From the NCBI GenBank assembly GCA_019459505.1, contig JAIBEV010000165.1:1-64000 (forward strand): 64,000 bases of DNA. Direction: 5' to 3'. Made by a program: the position numbers and the translations under genes. Every line of letters begins with the position of its first letter. Within the stretch, counting starts at the first letter, position 1. The notes beneath the pieces were generated by a model. It made no database searches, had not been told where the DNA came from, and saw nothing but the letters and a program-made list of their open reading frames with translations. Below are positions 18,476-27,523 of this stretch, one piece after another. Source of the stretch: Candidatus Paracaedibacteraceae bacterium (GTDB lineage Bacteria > Pseudomonadota > Alphaproteobacteria > Paracaedibacterales > Paracaedibacteraceae).

Positions 18476-18892
18476 TTAAGAAGGATTAAATGTTGACATA
18501 AAATGAATTTGTTCATGAGCATTTGTCTGCGTCCACCATTGATAGGGATCTATCTGGTCCCCCTCTATTTTACCCTTTTTTGTATTTTTCTTTTTATCAT
18601 ATAAGTCGTCATTTCCTGAATCAGAATCAGCGGTATCAGCAGCATCAGCCCCCCCCAGCCCAGTTTCAGTCATAACAATGCCAGAATGTGCCGTTAAACT
18701 TTCTCCCCCACTTGAGACAACAAGGTCATCTTTAATTTGTGGGCTAATAGAAAATTCCCCGACAAGGTTACCTGTTGCTCCCTCACTGCCGTCGAATGAG
18801 ATCAGAGCGTTTTCTTCGGATACGACTTCAGAACTGCTCGCTAAAGCTAACAGCATAACTGCCTGTATCAACATCACCCACCTCTTAATCAT
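18476..18892 (-). CDS. Exported acidic protein of unknown function
   Basis: The 138-residue ORF starts with MIKRWVMLIQAVMLLALASS, a plausible signal peptide, after AGGAAG. The mature part is Ser/Gly/Asp-rich, with an acidic run (GGADAADTADSDSGNDD) directly followed by a basic run (KKKNTKKGK). It ends with an aromatic, His-containing tail (YQWWTQTNAHEQIHFMS). No Cys is present and I do not recognise the family. It sits between mraY and uvrD, codirectional with both. Codon use looks like its neighbours, so I think it is a real gene, perhaps lineage-specific. Confidence 0.6.
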   Translation of the reverse strand: MIKRWVMLIQAVMLLALASSSEVVSEENALISFDGSEGATGNLVGEFSISPQIKDDLVVSSGGESLTAHSGIVMTETGLGGADAADTADSDSGNDDLYDKKKNTKKGKIEGDQIDPYQWWTQTNAHEQIHFMSTFNPS

Positions 18893-18948
18893 ATTCTTCC
18901 TAATTCTAGTTTAGAAGAAATATGTTAATAGTTGGTTACCAAGCTAAA

Positions 18949-20037
18949 TTATCTTAGTTTGAGAGTAGATAAACCGATAAGGGCTAGAATCATAGCAATA
19001 ATCCAAAAACGGATCACGATGGTCGCTTCTGCCCAACCTTTTTTTTCAAAATGATGATGGATAGGCGCCATTAAAAAAATTCGTCGTTTGGTTAGTTTAT
19101 AGTATCCCACCTGTAAGATAACAGAAATAGCTTCAAGAACAAATAATCCCCCGATAATTGCCAAGACAATTTCATGCTTAGTAATAACGGATATAATTCC
19201 TAAGGCGCCACCGGCTGCAAGCGAGCCTGTATCACCCATAAAAACCTTAGCAGGTGGGGCATTGTACCATAAAAATCCAAGGCCCGCGCCAATCATTGCC
19301 CCGCAAAATACAGATAATTCTCCCACCTCTGGAACGTGGTGAATTTGCAAATAATTGGCAAATACTGAATTGCCGACTAAGTATGAAATTAAAGCAAAGC
19401 AAGAGCATGCTAAAACAATAGGAACGATTGCCAATCCATCTAAGCCATCCGTTAAATTAACAGCATTTGAAGCTCCCACGATAACAAAGAAGCTGAAAAT
19501 ATAAAAAAATATCCCTAAATCAAGTAGGTAGTCTTTAATAAAAGGAAAAGCAATACTAGTAGAAAACTCAGATTTTCCTTGGCTAACAATAATATATGTT
19601 GCAATTAACGTCATTAACCCTTGAAGAATAAGTTTATGTTTTCCAGATAATCCATGGGAGCTTTGCTTAGTTAATTTTAAATAATCATCATAAGCGCCAA
19701 TCAGTCCAAATCCAAGCGTAATTAAGAGAACAGTCCACAAATAAACATTGGCCAAATTTCCCCATAATAATGTACTGATCGTCAAAGATATTAGAATTAG
19801 AACACCTCCCATAGTCGGCGTGCCTTTTTTCGTCAGTAAATGGCCTTCAGGCCCATTTTCCCGTATGGGTTGCCCATTTTTTTGTATAGATTTTAACCAA
19901 TTAATAAAGGAGGCTCCAAAAACAAAACTGATGAGAAGAGAGGTTAGAATGGCACCACCAGTTCGAAAGGTCAGGTATTTAAAGACATTTAAAAAACCTA
20001 CCTGATTTGATAATCCCGGCAGTAAATGGAAAAGCAT
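18949..20037 (-). CDS. mraY: Phospho-N-acetylmuramoyl-pentapeptide transferase
   Basis: The 362-residue integral membrane enzyme makes lipid I from UDP-MurNAc-pentapeptide and undecaprenyl phosphate. Family motifs: GTPTMGG, DDYLKL, the catalytic [24 protein letters not shown] and the His-rich [13 protein letters not shown] loop. Its start lies three bases after the murF stop, as in the dcw cluster order murF-mraY. The cluster stops here: murD does not follow, so the dcw cluster is split in this genome. Confidence 0.98.
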   Translation of the reverse strand: MLFHLLPGLSNQVGFLNVFKYLTFRTGGAILTSLLISFVFGASFINWLKSIQKNGQPIRENGPEGHLLTKKGTPTMGGVLILISLTISTLLWGNLANVYLWTVLLITLGFGLIGAYDDYLKLTKQSSHGLSGKHKLILQGLMTLIATYIIVSQGKSEFSTSIAFPFIKDYLLDLGIFFYIFSFFVIVGASNAVNLTDGLDGLAIVPIVLACSCFALISYLVGNSVFANYLQIHHVPEVGELSVFCGAMIGAGLGFLWYNAPPAKVFMGDTGSLAAGGALGIISVITKHEIVLAIIGGLFVLEAISVILQVGYYKLTKRRIFLMAPIHHHFEKKGWAEATIVIRFWIIAMILALIGLSTLKLR

Positions 20038-20040
20038 TCT

Positions 20041-21441
20041 TTATTCCTCTGGTTTATTTGCTGTAATCAATGCCTCGGCCACAAGGCTAACTCGACTCCC
20101 CTTTGAACCCTTGATCAAAACAATATCATTGGCTTGTATTTCATTGAGTAAGGGATGCACTAATTCTTGAGCGCTTGACACAAATCTTCCCTTACGGGTC
20201 TCAGGTAAAAGCTCAAAAGCTTGTTTCATAGCTGCCCCCCCACAAAAATAGATTCGATCAATGCCTTTTTCGATACATGCTTTGGCAACTTGCTGATGAT
20301 GATCAATAGCATAACTCCCTAATTCAAGCATTTCGCCTAAAATTGCAATTCGTTTACCTTGTTGTATAGTTTCTAGGTTGGCTAATGTATCAATTGCTGC
20401 CAAAGTTGACAGTAAATTGGCATTATAAGAGTCATCCATTAACTTTATTGGCTGTCCTTTTAGGGTAATTGAATGAAGTTTGCCACGGCCACTAACCGGT
20501 TTTACAGTTTCTAACTTTTTAATAACTGTTTTTAAATCTAGCTTTAAAGCTTTCACGGCCGCAATAGCAATCAAAGCTGCATTTGTTAAATGGCGTCCAA
20601 GAAGAGAATAGGTAAATGTTTGTCTCTCCCTATTCCCTATAGCAAATATAATGTTTGCCTTGGATCCATCCGCGCTGTAATCGACCAGTTTAATGTCAGA
20701 TGTAGCAGATTCTCCAAAGGTAAGAAGTTGATCAGGATGATGATGTAAGGCTTTTGTTTTTAAGAAAGGAGAAAAATCTGAATCCCCCGGCAAAATGGCG
20801 ATACCATTAGAGAGTAGCCCATCAAATATACAAGCTTTTTCCTTGGCAATATTATCGAGACTGCCCATTTGTCCAATGTGCGCCGGAGCAATAGACGTAA
20901 TAATCGCCATATAAGGATTGATCATTTGTGATAATGGTGTTATTTCGCCTGGATTGTTCATTCCAACTTCAAAAATGCCAAATTTAGCATCTTTTGGTAA
21001 GCGGGCGAGGCTCAAGGGAACACCCCAGTGGTTATTGTAACTTGCAACGGAGGCTGACACCGTGCCATACCCTTCCAGGACATGTCGCAATACTTCCTTG
21101 GTTGTTGTTTTTCCAACGCTACCGGTAATTGCAATAATTTTGGCTTTAGAGCGCATGCGACCGTAGCGGCCTAATTCTTGAAGGGCTCTAAAGGTGTTAT
21201 CTACTATAATTTGTGGACAGCTACATTCCTCTATGGTTTTAGAAACAATGACAGCAGCGGCCCCTTTTTGTGCAGCATCAAGAATGTAAGTGTGCCCATC
21301 CGATTGAGCAGTTTCTAAGGCAAAAAATAAATCGCCTGGCTGTAATGTTCTTGTGTCAATTGATATACCGCTAACCTTAAAATCTGCTGGAACTCGGTAA
21401 TTAAAAATTTCTTCTATTTCTTTGGACGTCCACAGTACCAT
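20041..21441 (-). CDS. murF: UDP-N-acetylmuramoyl-tripeptide--D-alanyl-D-alanine ligase
   Basis: The 466-residue Mur ligase adds D-Ala-D-Ala to the peptidoglycan precursor. The N-terminal domain contains VSGISIDTRTLQPGDLFFAL, the ATP loop is GSVGKTTTKE, and MDDSYNANLLS and GEMLELG identify MurF. It begins a two-gene unit with mraY and is divergent from rplY. murE is not adjacent, another sign that the dcw cluster is broken up. Confidence 0.97.
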   Translation of the reverse strand: MVLWTSKEIEEIFNYRVPADFKVSGISIDTRTLQPGDLFFALETAQSDGHTYILDAAQKGAAAVIVSKTIEECSCPQIIVDNTFRALQELGRYGRMRSKAKIIAITGSVGKTTTKEVLRHVLEGYGTVSASVASYNNHWGVPLSLARLPKDAKFGIFEVGMNNPGEITPLSQMINPYMAIITSIAPAHIGQMGSLDNIAKEKACIFDGLLSNGIAILPGDSDFSPFLKTKALHHHPDQLLTFGESATSDIKLVDYSADGSKANIIFAIGNRERQTFTYSLLGRHLTNAALIAIAAVKALKLDLKTVIKKLETVKPVSGRGKLHSITLKGQPIKLMDDSYNANLLSTLAAIDTLANLETIQQGKRIAILGEMLELGSYAIDHHQQVAKACIEKGIDRIYFCGGAAMKQAFELLPETRKGRFVSSAQELVHPLLNEIQANDIVLIKGSKGSRVSLVAEALITANKPEE

Positions 21442-21679
21442 CTTTACCTACACATCATATACGTATATTTCTTTTTTAGTATGTCATATCCCCAAAACAA
21501 CAACAATTTTTTTATAGAATATGACGTATATTTTATTTGCAGCTTTCGTATTGATTGGTGTATCTTGTCTAAAAGTGTCAAAGATTCGCCTTGTCTGAAA
21601 ACAATATCAATTGCAATTCATGCAAAAAGATAGTACAAATCGGGCAAGGTTATTATTTATTCCATATGGAGACTATTTA

Positions 21680-22276
21680 ATGAGTTCAGTTGTAACTATC
21701 GAAGCTCAAACGCGTCAAGCAACAGGAACAGCTGGCGCTCGCGCAACACGTAATACAGGCGCGGTTCCAGGTGTTGTTTACGGCCAAAATAAAGAAAATC
21801 AGTTTATTTCTATTGACCCTCGTTCAATTTCTAAAGAACTTTATAAGCCTGGTTTCTTTAGCCGTTTGTTTGCTCTTTCAATTGATGGCAAAACGCAACA
21901 TGTTTTGGCAAAAGATATTCAGTTACATCCTGTTACTGATGCTCCCTTGCACATTGATTTTATGCGAGTAGCAAAGGATTCAAAAATTCACGTTAATATC
22001 CCTGTTCAAGTTATTAACGATGATAAGGCACCTGGTGTTAAAAAAGGTGGTATAGTTAACGTTGTTCACCATACATTGGAAGTTATCTGCCCGGCCGATT
22101 CTATCCCCTCTGAAATCATTGTTGATCTTGCAGGTGTTGAGGCAGGTCATGCTATTCACTTGACAGATATTGAATTACCAAAGGGTGTGGTTGCGGCCCA
22201 TCCTGAACGAGATAACACACTCGTTTCTATTGTTGCTCCTGGTGGTCCAAAAGCTGAGGCTGAAGCAGCAGAGTAA
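21680..22276 (+). CDS. rplY: 50S ribosomal protein L25/general stress protein Ctc
   Basis: I start at the ATG at 21680, which has GGAG upstream and gives the usual N-terminus MSSVVTIEAQTRQATG; an ORF extension to 21611 has no support. The 198-residue product has the 5S-rRNA-binding L25 domain (about 1-100, with GAVPGVVYGQN and DIQLHPVTDAPLHIDFM) and the C-terminal TL5/Ctc beta domain ending with an Ala/Glu-rich tail. Two bases separate it from pth, the standard alphaproteobacterial pairing. Confidence 0.96.
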   Translation: MSSVVTIEAQTRQATGTAGARATRNTGAVPGVVYGQNKENQFISIDPRSISKELYKPGFFSRLFALSIDGKTQHVLAKDIQLHPVTDAPLHIDFMRVAKDSKIHVNIPVQVINDDKAPGVKKGGIVNVVHHTLEVICPADSIPSEIIVDLAGVEAGHAIHLTDIELPKGVVAAHPERDNTLVSIVAPGGPKAEAEAAE

Positions 22277-22278
22277 GT

Positions 22279-22854
22279 ATGGCTGTGGACTCCACACCCT
22301 ATTTAATAGTTGGTTTAGGGAATCCTGGATCTCAGTATTCCCTAAATCGTCATAATATCGGCTTTATGGCCCTGGATGTTATTGCAGATATCCAAAATTT
22401 TCCTTCCTTTAAATCTAAATTCTTTGCTCATATAAGTGAGGGTCGCCTTAATCAGCATAAGGTTATCCTTTTAAAGCCCCAAACCTATATGAATTTATCA
22501 GGCAAATCTGTTGCTGAAGCATCTAAGTTTTATAAGATTCCAATCGATAATATTTATGTTTTTCATGATGATTTAGATCTCCAACCCGGTCGGGTCAAAA
22601 TTAAATTAGGGGGCGGTGCCGGCGGCCATAATGGACTGAGAAGTTTAGATCAATGTATAGGTCAAAATTACTGGCGTGTTCGATTAGGCATTGGCCATCC
22701 TGGTTTTAAAGATGCGGTACATGACTATGTTTTGGGTAATTTTCATAAAGACGATGAAGAATGGCTTACTACCTTATTGGCTAAAATTGGCAAAACACTT
22801 CCTGATTTATTTAAAGATGCCCCTCCTGATTGGCTTAATAAAATCTATCAATAG
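22279..22854 (+). CDS. pth: Peptidyl-tRNA hydrolase
   Basis: The 191-residue enzyme releases peptides from peptidyl-tRNA lost from stalled ribosomes. Motifs are VGLGNPGSQYSLNRHNIGF (catalytic His in NRHN), KPQTYMNLSGKSV, FHDDLDLQPGRVKIK and GGGAGGHNGLRS. It lies two bases after rplY and is surely co-transcribed. The ychF gene that often follows in alphaproteobacteria is missing; an empty stretch of 344 bases comes next. Confidence 0.97.
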   Translation: MAVDSTPYLIVGLGNPGSQYSLNRHNIGFMALDVIADIQNFPSFKSKFFAHISEGRLNQHKVILLKPQTYMNLSGKSVAEASKFYKIPIDNIYVFHDDLDLQPGRVKIKLGGGAGGHNGLRSLDQCIGQNYWRVRLGIGHPGFKDAVHDYVLGNFHKDDEEWLTTLLAKIGKTLPDLFKDAPPDWLNKIYQ

Positions 22855-23198
22855 CAATAGTTTATTTGTAATTAAGCTGTCTTAATTTGTTCGTATTTTA
22901 TAAATTTAAAAGTTGTGTTTTTGTGAAATGCCTGAGCAAGATCTATTTAAAAAATCTTTTATTTTAAGTATATAATACTAAGTTCATCAATAAAGAGTTA
23001 TGTGGTCAACCTTTATGCCGCTTTTAATGGGGGCTCCTAACTATGCTCTTTTGCAAAACTGCTTGAGATAGTTTTTTTAAAGCTTATTTCTAGGCTGAGA
23101 CACTCAATTGTACGGAAAATTTAATATTGAGGATTGCAAACAAAACACTGATTGATTAAATTATGTATAAGAAAATTATATAAAACAAAGAGAAATTA
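22855..23198. other. Intergenic region with a promoter-like site; possible small RNA
   Basis: This 344-base stretch has no convincing protein ORF. A TATAAT lies near 22970-22980. It is followed by a locally GC-richer segment (about 23000-23070, including ATGGGGGCTCC) and then a run of seven T near 23071-23080. A second possible hairpin (CTCAAT with ATTGAG, about 23101-23136) follows. The pattern could be a small RNA or a long leader for trhO. I could not fold it into a known RNA class. Confidence 0.3.
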
Positions 23199-24104
23199 AT
23201 GTTTACAGTTGCGGCTCTTTATCAATTTGCTCCTTTATCTGATTGCTACAAGATTCTGCAGGCGCCCTTACAACAACTGTGTGAAACTCATGGCGTTAAG
23301 GGAACATTGCTTTTGGCAGATGAAGGTATTAATGGAACGATTGCCGGAACGCGAGAAGGCATTAATGCAGTTGTCGCCTTTATTCGGTCCAATCCTCTTT
23401 TGAATAACTTAGAATATAAAGAGTCTTTTGCAAAGACGATGCCCTTCCATCGCATGAAAGTTCGTTTAAAAAAAGAAATTGTGACTTTAGGAGTGCCGGG
23501 TATTAGTCCCACCAAGAAAGTGGGTACGTATGTAGAGGCAAAGGATTGGAATGCTCTGATTCAGGATCCGGACGTTATTGTTATTGATACTCGTAATGAT
23601 TATGAATGCCAAATGGGATCATTTGAAGGGGCCATTAATCCAGAAACCGATACTTTTACTCAATTTCCTAAATTTGTGCAGGAAAATTGCGATGTAACCC
23701 GCCATAAGAAAGTGGCCATGTTCTGTACGGGAGGAATTCGTTGTGAAAAGGCTAGCTCTTATATGTTGGAACAAGGGTTTAAAGAGGTCTACCATTTAAA
23801 GGGTGGTATTTTAAAGTATCTAGAAGAGACACCAGAAGAATCTTCCCTTTGGAAGGGTGAATGCTTTGTCTTTGATGAGCGCGTCGGTGTCAAACATGGA
23901 TTGCAATTGGGTGAACATGAATACTGCCGTTCTTGCCGCTTGCCTATTTCTCCTTCTGATAAGCTATCTTCTAAATATGAAGAAGGTATTACCTGTCCGA
24001 ACTGCTATGATACGATGACTGAGAAAAAGAGAAAAAGAGCTGAGGCTCGTCATCTTCAAGTTATGTTAGCAAAATCACGAGGACTTAAGCATATTGGTCG
24101 CTAA
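23199..24104 (+). CDS. trhO: tRNA uridine(34) hydroxylase (rhodanese-domain protein)
   Basis: The 301-residue protein has the YceA/TrhO layout: an N-terminal acylphosphatase-like domain (about 1-95), a rhodanese domain with the active Cys in [13 protein letters not shown], and a Cys-rich C-terminal segment (CRSCRLP and CPNCYD). TrhO hydroxylates U34 of certain tRNAs in an oxygen-dependent way. The gene overlaps the glycosyltransferase gene by 11 bases, suggesting co-transcription. Confidence 0.94.
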   Translation: MFTVAALYQFAPLSDCYKILQAPLQQLCETHGVKGTLLLADEGINGTIAGTREGINAVVAFIRSNPLLNNLEYKESFAKTMPFHRMKVRLKKEIVTLGVPGISPTKKVGTYVEAKDWNALIQDPDVIVIDTRNDYECQMGSFEGAINPETDTFTQFPKFVQENCDVTRHKKVAMFCTGGIRCEKASSYMLEQGFKEVYHLKGGILKYLEETPEESSLWKGECFVFDERVGVKHGLQLGEHEYCRSCRLPISPSDKLSSKYEEGITCPNCYDTMTEKKRKRAEARHLQVMLAKSRGLKHIGR

Positions 24105-25194
24105 GCCTTTTAAGATTGTTCTATTTTGCCGCTCATTAAACCGTGGAGGTGCTGAGCGGCAAATAATTTATTTGGCTCAGGGTTTGCAAGCCGCTGGTCA
24201 CCATGTATCCATTTTGACCTTATATCCCCCTTCCCCCTCTTGGTACGATACAAATGGCTTAACTGTGATTGACCTTAAGAAAAAATCGCGTTGGGATATT
24301 ATAGGATTTATTCGATCTTATATAAAATTCTTGAAAAGAGAACAACCGGATATTATTTATAGTTTTTTGACCGTACAGAATATTATTGCGACTATAATAT
24401 CCTTATTTATTAAGGCTAAGGTTGTCTGTGGGGTAAGAACATCTTTTATGGATTTATCACAGTATAAACGGATGGATTTCTTCTTAACTTGGCTAGAACG
24501 GCAGTTATTTCGCTTTAATGTTAAAATTATTGCTAACTCGTATGCCGGCAAAGATTTGCTGATAAAAAAGGCACCTTATGTGGCCAATAAAATTGCAGTG
24601 GCGACAAATGGATTGGATTTTGAGTCAAATACATTTTCGCCCCTTGCTCGGCAACAATTCCGCACAAAATTTGGCCTTTCTGATGAAGATATCCTAATTG
24701 GTCATGTGGGCCGTTATGATCCTATGAAAGATCATAAGACTTTTATTGATGCGGCTGCCCTTCTCTTGGAGAAATCTTTTAAAGGTCATTTTATCTGCTG
24801 GGGGCATGGTGATTCCGTTTATACAGAGCAGTTGAAAAATTATGCAAAGAGTAAGGATGTCCCTATCATTTGGTATTTTGAAGAAGGTAATCCGTGCTAC
24901 AGTGCCTTTGATGTTTACTGCTTAACCTCTATTGGCGAAGGATATAGTAATACGCTTGTAGAGGCCATGGCCCAGGGAATCCCTTGTATAACAACAGATG
25001 TCGGCGATTGCCGTAAAATTGTAGGAAAGCATGGCTTCACCATTGAACCGTCTAATCCGTCTGAACTGGCCGCAGCAATTATGAATATAATTGATAAAAA
25101 GATCTCCATTCCTGTTCAGGAACAAATAGCCTATTCGCACCAACAATTTAGCTTACAAAAATTAATTGATAATACACTATTAGAATTTAACTAA
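24094..25194 (+). CDS. Glycosyltransferase family 4 protein
   Basis: The protein of about 366 residues has a GT-B fold with an N-terminal [14 protein letters not shown] segment and the donor-binding C-terminal region [16 protein letters not shown] and [18 protein letters not shown], where the Glu pair is spaced as in GT4 retaining enzymes. The start is a TTG at 24094 inside the end of trhO, with GAGGA about ten bases upstream; no ATG fits. The product is probably a capsule, lipopolysaccharide or other surface sugar. No other polysaccharide genes are next to it. Confidence 0.87.
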   Translation: MVAKPFKIVLFCRSLNRGGAERQIIYLAQGLQAAGHHVSILTLYPPSPSWYDTNGLTVIDLKKKSRWDIIGFIRSYIKFLKREQPDIIYSFLTVQNIIATIISLFIKAKVVCGVRTSFMDLSQYKRMDFFLTWLERQLFRFNVKIIANSYAGKDLLIKKAPYVANKIAVATNGLDFESNTFSPLARQQFRTKFGLSDEDILIGHVGRYDPMKDHKTFIDAAALLLEKSFKGHFICWGHGDSVYTEQLKNYAKSKDVPIIWYFEEGNPCYSAFDVYCLTSIGEGYSNTLVEAMAQGIPCITTDVGDCRKIVGKHGFTIEPSNPSELAAAIMNIIDKKISIPVQEQIAYSHQQFSLQKLIDNTLLEFN

Positions 25195-25270
25195 AATTTT
25201 ATTTTTATTTCTAATCGATCCTCTTATTCTGAAATAGTACTCTGTATTTTATTTCAAAGGAGGGATATTA

Positions 25271-26854
25271 ATGCTCAATTGTCAAAAAAGTTACTATATA
25301 AAAGCGCTTTTAATTTGTTCTGTCTTAGGTTTTAGGTCAGGTTATACGAGTGATGTTGGTGAAGTCCCCCAAACAAATGACTTTCTCGCTACCCTTCATC
25401 ACAGATTACAAGGTGATCTTAATTTAAATACGGAAAATGACAATAGTAAAAATCCTTTAATGGATAGGATTTGTCAACAGATTCTAGCCAAGGTGTCCCC
25501 TACCGATGCTCTTATTGAGAGGATTAAGCTTAATATTCCTTATATCTATAAAATTAATTTCCAAGCCTTGAGAGTTGGAGAGGAAATTAATCATATGGGA
25601 ACAGGATTTTTGCTCGATGGAGACAAAGGAATTATTGTCACCAATTATCACGTTGTTCCTGGCAACTTAGCCGGTATTATAACTGTTATAACAGATCAAG
25701 GTGAAGAGTATAGTTCACCTTTCGTAAAAATATTGCAAACATCTGTCGGATATCAATTCGGGGATTTTACGTTTCTTCAAGTGGATGAATTAGCCTCGAA
25801 AAACCTTCAAGCACCATTATCTATAGCCAAAGAGCTCAATGTCAAGAAACACGATCTTCTAGGTTTCATGGGGAATTCCTCCGGTAGCTTTACTGTAGAA
25901 GTAGGTGGAGTTAATGACCTTTATTATTACTGGGATACACCGCAAGCAAGAGGAAGTATGTCCATCTCAGTTGCCTTGGGAGCTTGCGGAGGAGCAAGCG
26001 GCTCACCTGTTTTCAATAAAGAAGGTGAAGTCATGGGCATCCTTTTTGCAGGCGATAATGTTCATAATATGATTTTGCCGATTTCGTATGTAATGGATGC
26101 ATATGAGCAACTTAAAGCAGGTGAACGGATTACAGCTGTCTCTTTGGGGGTACCTTTAATTTCCCAGAGTATTCATAATTTAAATCTATATCGTCATCTT
26201 TCCCCTACTATCTTAAAAGACTATATTGCCTCGGATGACCAAGAATTTAAATTAATGGTAGCACAACCATTTACTTCTCCTTCTACAGACATAATTCAGT
26301 ACAATGATATTGTTCTGACAGTTGATGGAAAAAAAATTGGAACCAATCAAATTGAACTAAATAAACTATTAAAATCTTCTAAAATTCACACTGTCGAAGT
26401 TCTTCGGAATGGTGAACTGATGGAACTAAAAAACGTTCCTACAGTTACTTATTCTCAAAGCTTTGTCCAATATATTGAGGTAAATAATACAATATTTAGT
26501 TCTGCCGACTCTTCTCTCGCAGATCGGTCGGGCCTTGCCTCGGGTACTGTATTAGTTAAAATGCCAGGAATTGAAGAAAATTTACAGATAACTAAGGTGC
26601 ATAACACTAAGGTAACAACCTTTAATGATTTTATTCAGGCATTATTTGATACGGTTGAGCAGAAGAAAATTGCGACTTTCTCCCTTTTAGCAAAACTTCC
26701 CTGGGGAGAAGCAATGACGCATCTTCAAATGGATTTACGGAATAATCAAGGTAAAAGCTTATATGTTACCCAGATGAATGAAGTGACTCATCAATGGGAA
26801 AATATTGATTATAAAGATTATGTAACTCATCTTCCCCAGCAACCTACAATCTAA
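25271..26854 (+). CDS. Secreted trypsin-like serine protease with PDZ-like C-terminus
   Basis: The 527-residue protein has a hydrophobic N-terminus (about 9-25) suited to export and a perfect AGGAGG before the ATG. The catalytic triad is visible: His127 in TNYHVVPG, Asp165 in FGDFTFLQ and Ser243 in GGASGSPVF. The region after about 300 contains PDZ-like stretches (DIIQYNDIVLTVDGKKIG and ADRSGLASGTVLVK). The layout resembles HtrA/Deg proteases, which degrade misfolded envelope proteins, but the catalytic domain is divergent (GASGSP instead of GNSGGAL). It could be a lineage-specific secreted protease acting on host proteins. It is a single gene. Confidence 0.8.
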   Translation: MLNCQKSYYIKALLICSVLGFRSGYTSDVGEVPQTNDFLATLHHRLQGDLNLNTENDNSKNPLMDRICQQILAKVSPTDALIERIKLNIPYIYKINFQALRVGEEINHMGTGFLLDGDKGIIVTNYHVVPGNLAGIITVITDQGEEYSSPFVKILQTSVGYQFGDFTFLQVDELASKNLQAPLSIAKELNVKKHDLLGFMGNSSGSFTVEVGGVNDLYYYWDTPQARGSMSISVALGACGGASGSPVFNKEGEVMGILFAGDNVHNMILPISYVMDAYEQLKAGERITAVSLGVPLISQSIHNLNLYRHLSPTILKDYIASDDQEFKLMVAQPFTSPSTDIIQYNDIVLTVDGKKIGTNQIELNKLLKSSKIHTVEVLRNGELMELKNVPTVTYSQSFVQYIEVNNTIFSSADSSLADRSGLASGTVLVKMPGIEENLQITKVHNTKVTTFNDFIQALFDTVEQKKIATFSLLAKLPWGEAMTHLQMDLRNNQGKSLYVTQMNEVTHQWENIDYKDYVTHLPQQPTI

Positions 26855-27523
26855 CGAGGCTCTGCCTCACCGCAGATAAAAGGAAGATTCAGGTATAACG
26901 GCAGCTTCAGAAATTAGATTCTGCCTCCCTGAATCCTTCTTATCATTTCTCTTTATACCCTGTTGATCAGGTAAAGTTTTAAGATTACTGGTCCTAGGCC
27001 TACTAATGCCCGATAAAATCTGAAGATCTTTCCTGATGGAGGTAAATTTTTATAGGATTATAAATGCTTTAACACAGAAGGTTTATAATTGATTTAATTC
27101 TTATTAATGGCCTCTTGTAAGGCAGAAATTTTGCATGAATGTTAAAAACTCAGGAACTAAAGGATTAACAAGTAGCCTTTTCAGCTGTTGAGGGGTAGGG
27201 AAAGTATGTGAGAGACTTTATAAATGACGCTAAATGATAGCGCACTCTATAACGGTCTTCTTGAGCATGCAACACACTAGCTTAAACTTACTTCAGCAAT
27301 TGCTGCATTAGCCTAACTTTAATGCTATTAGCTCATTAAATTTTTTGGAAAAATAGTACAGTTGCAATAATATTCTAGCTTGTCATAAACAAGCAGAGTA
27401 GAAAATTATCCCTTAATCTTACTTTCTTTCTTAAAGGTGAATAGTAGTATGCAAATATTGTTGTATTTTTAGAGAAATCATTTATACTTTAATATAAAAT
27501 TTTTAATTTATAATGAACAATTA
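26855..27523. other. Long intergenic region, probably decayed sequence
   Basis: This 669-base AT-rich stretch carries no intact gene. It begins with a hairpin (26856-26868, GAGGC-TCT-GCCTC) and a larger stem-loop listed separately. On the minus strand a short open segment at about 27108-27218 reads LSHTFPTPQQLKRLLVNPL and continues to a stop; it has no start codon and may be a gene remnant. The last 150 bases are very AT-rich and should hold the promoter of the following gene. Confidence 0.4.
26880..26941. repeat. Imperfect inverted repeat (large stem-loop) after the protease gene
   Basis: The arms 26880-26893 and 26928-26941 pair in 13 of 14 positions, one by wobble. Inside, GGCAG (26900-26904) pairs with CTGCC (26921-26925). 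It starts 26 bases after the protease stop. There is no T run, so it is not a classical terminator; it may stabilise the mRNA 3' end or be a REP-like element. Confidence 0.55.

Noticed and set aside
22985-23160. A 6S RNA gene after pth
   Set aside because: I could not build the long closed stem and central bubble by eye, so only an unnamed candidate small RNA is noted.
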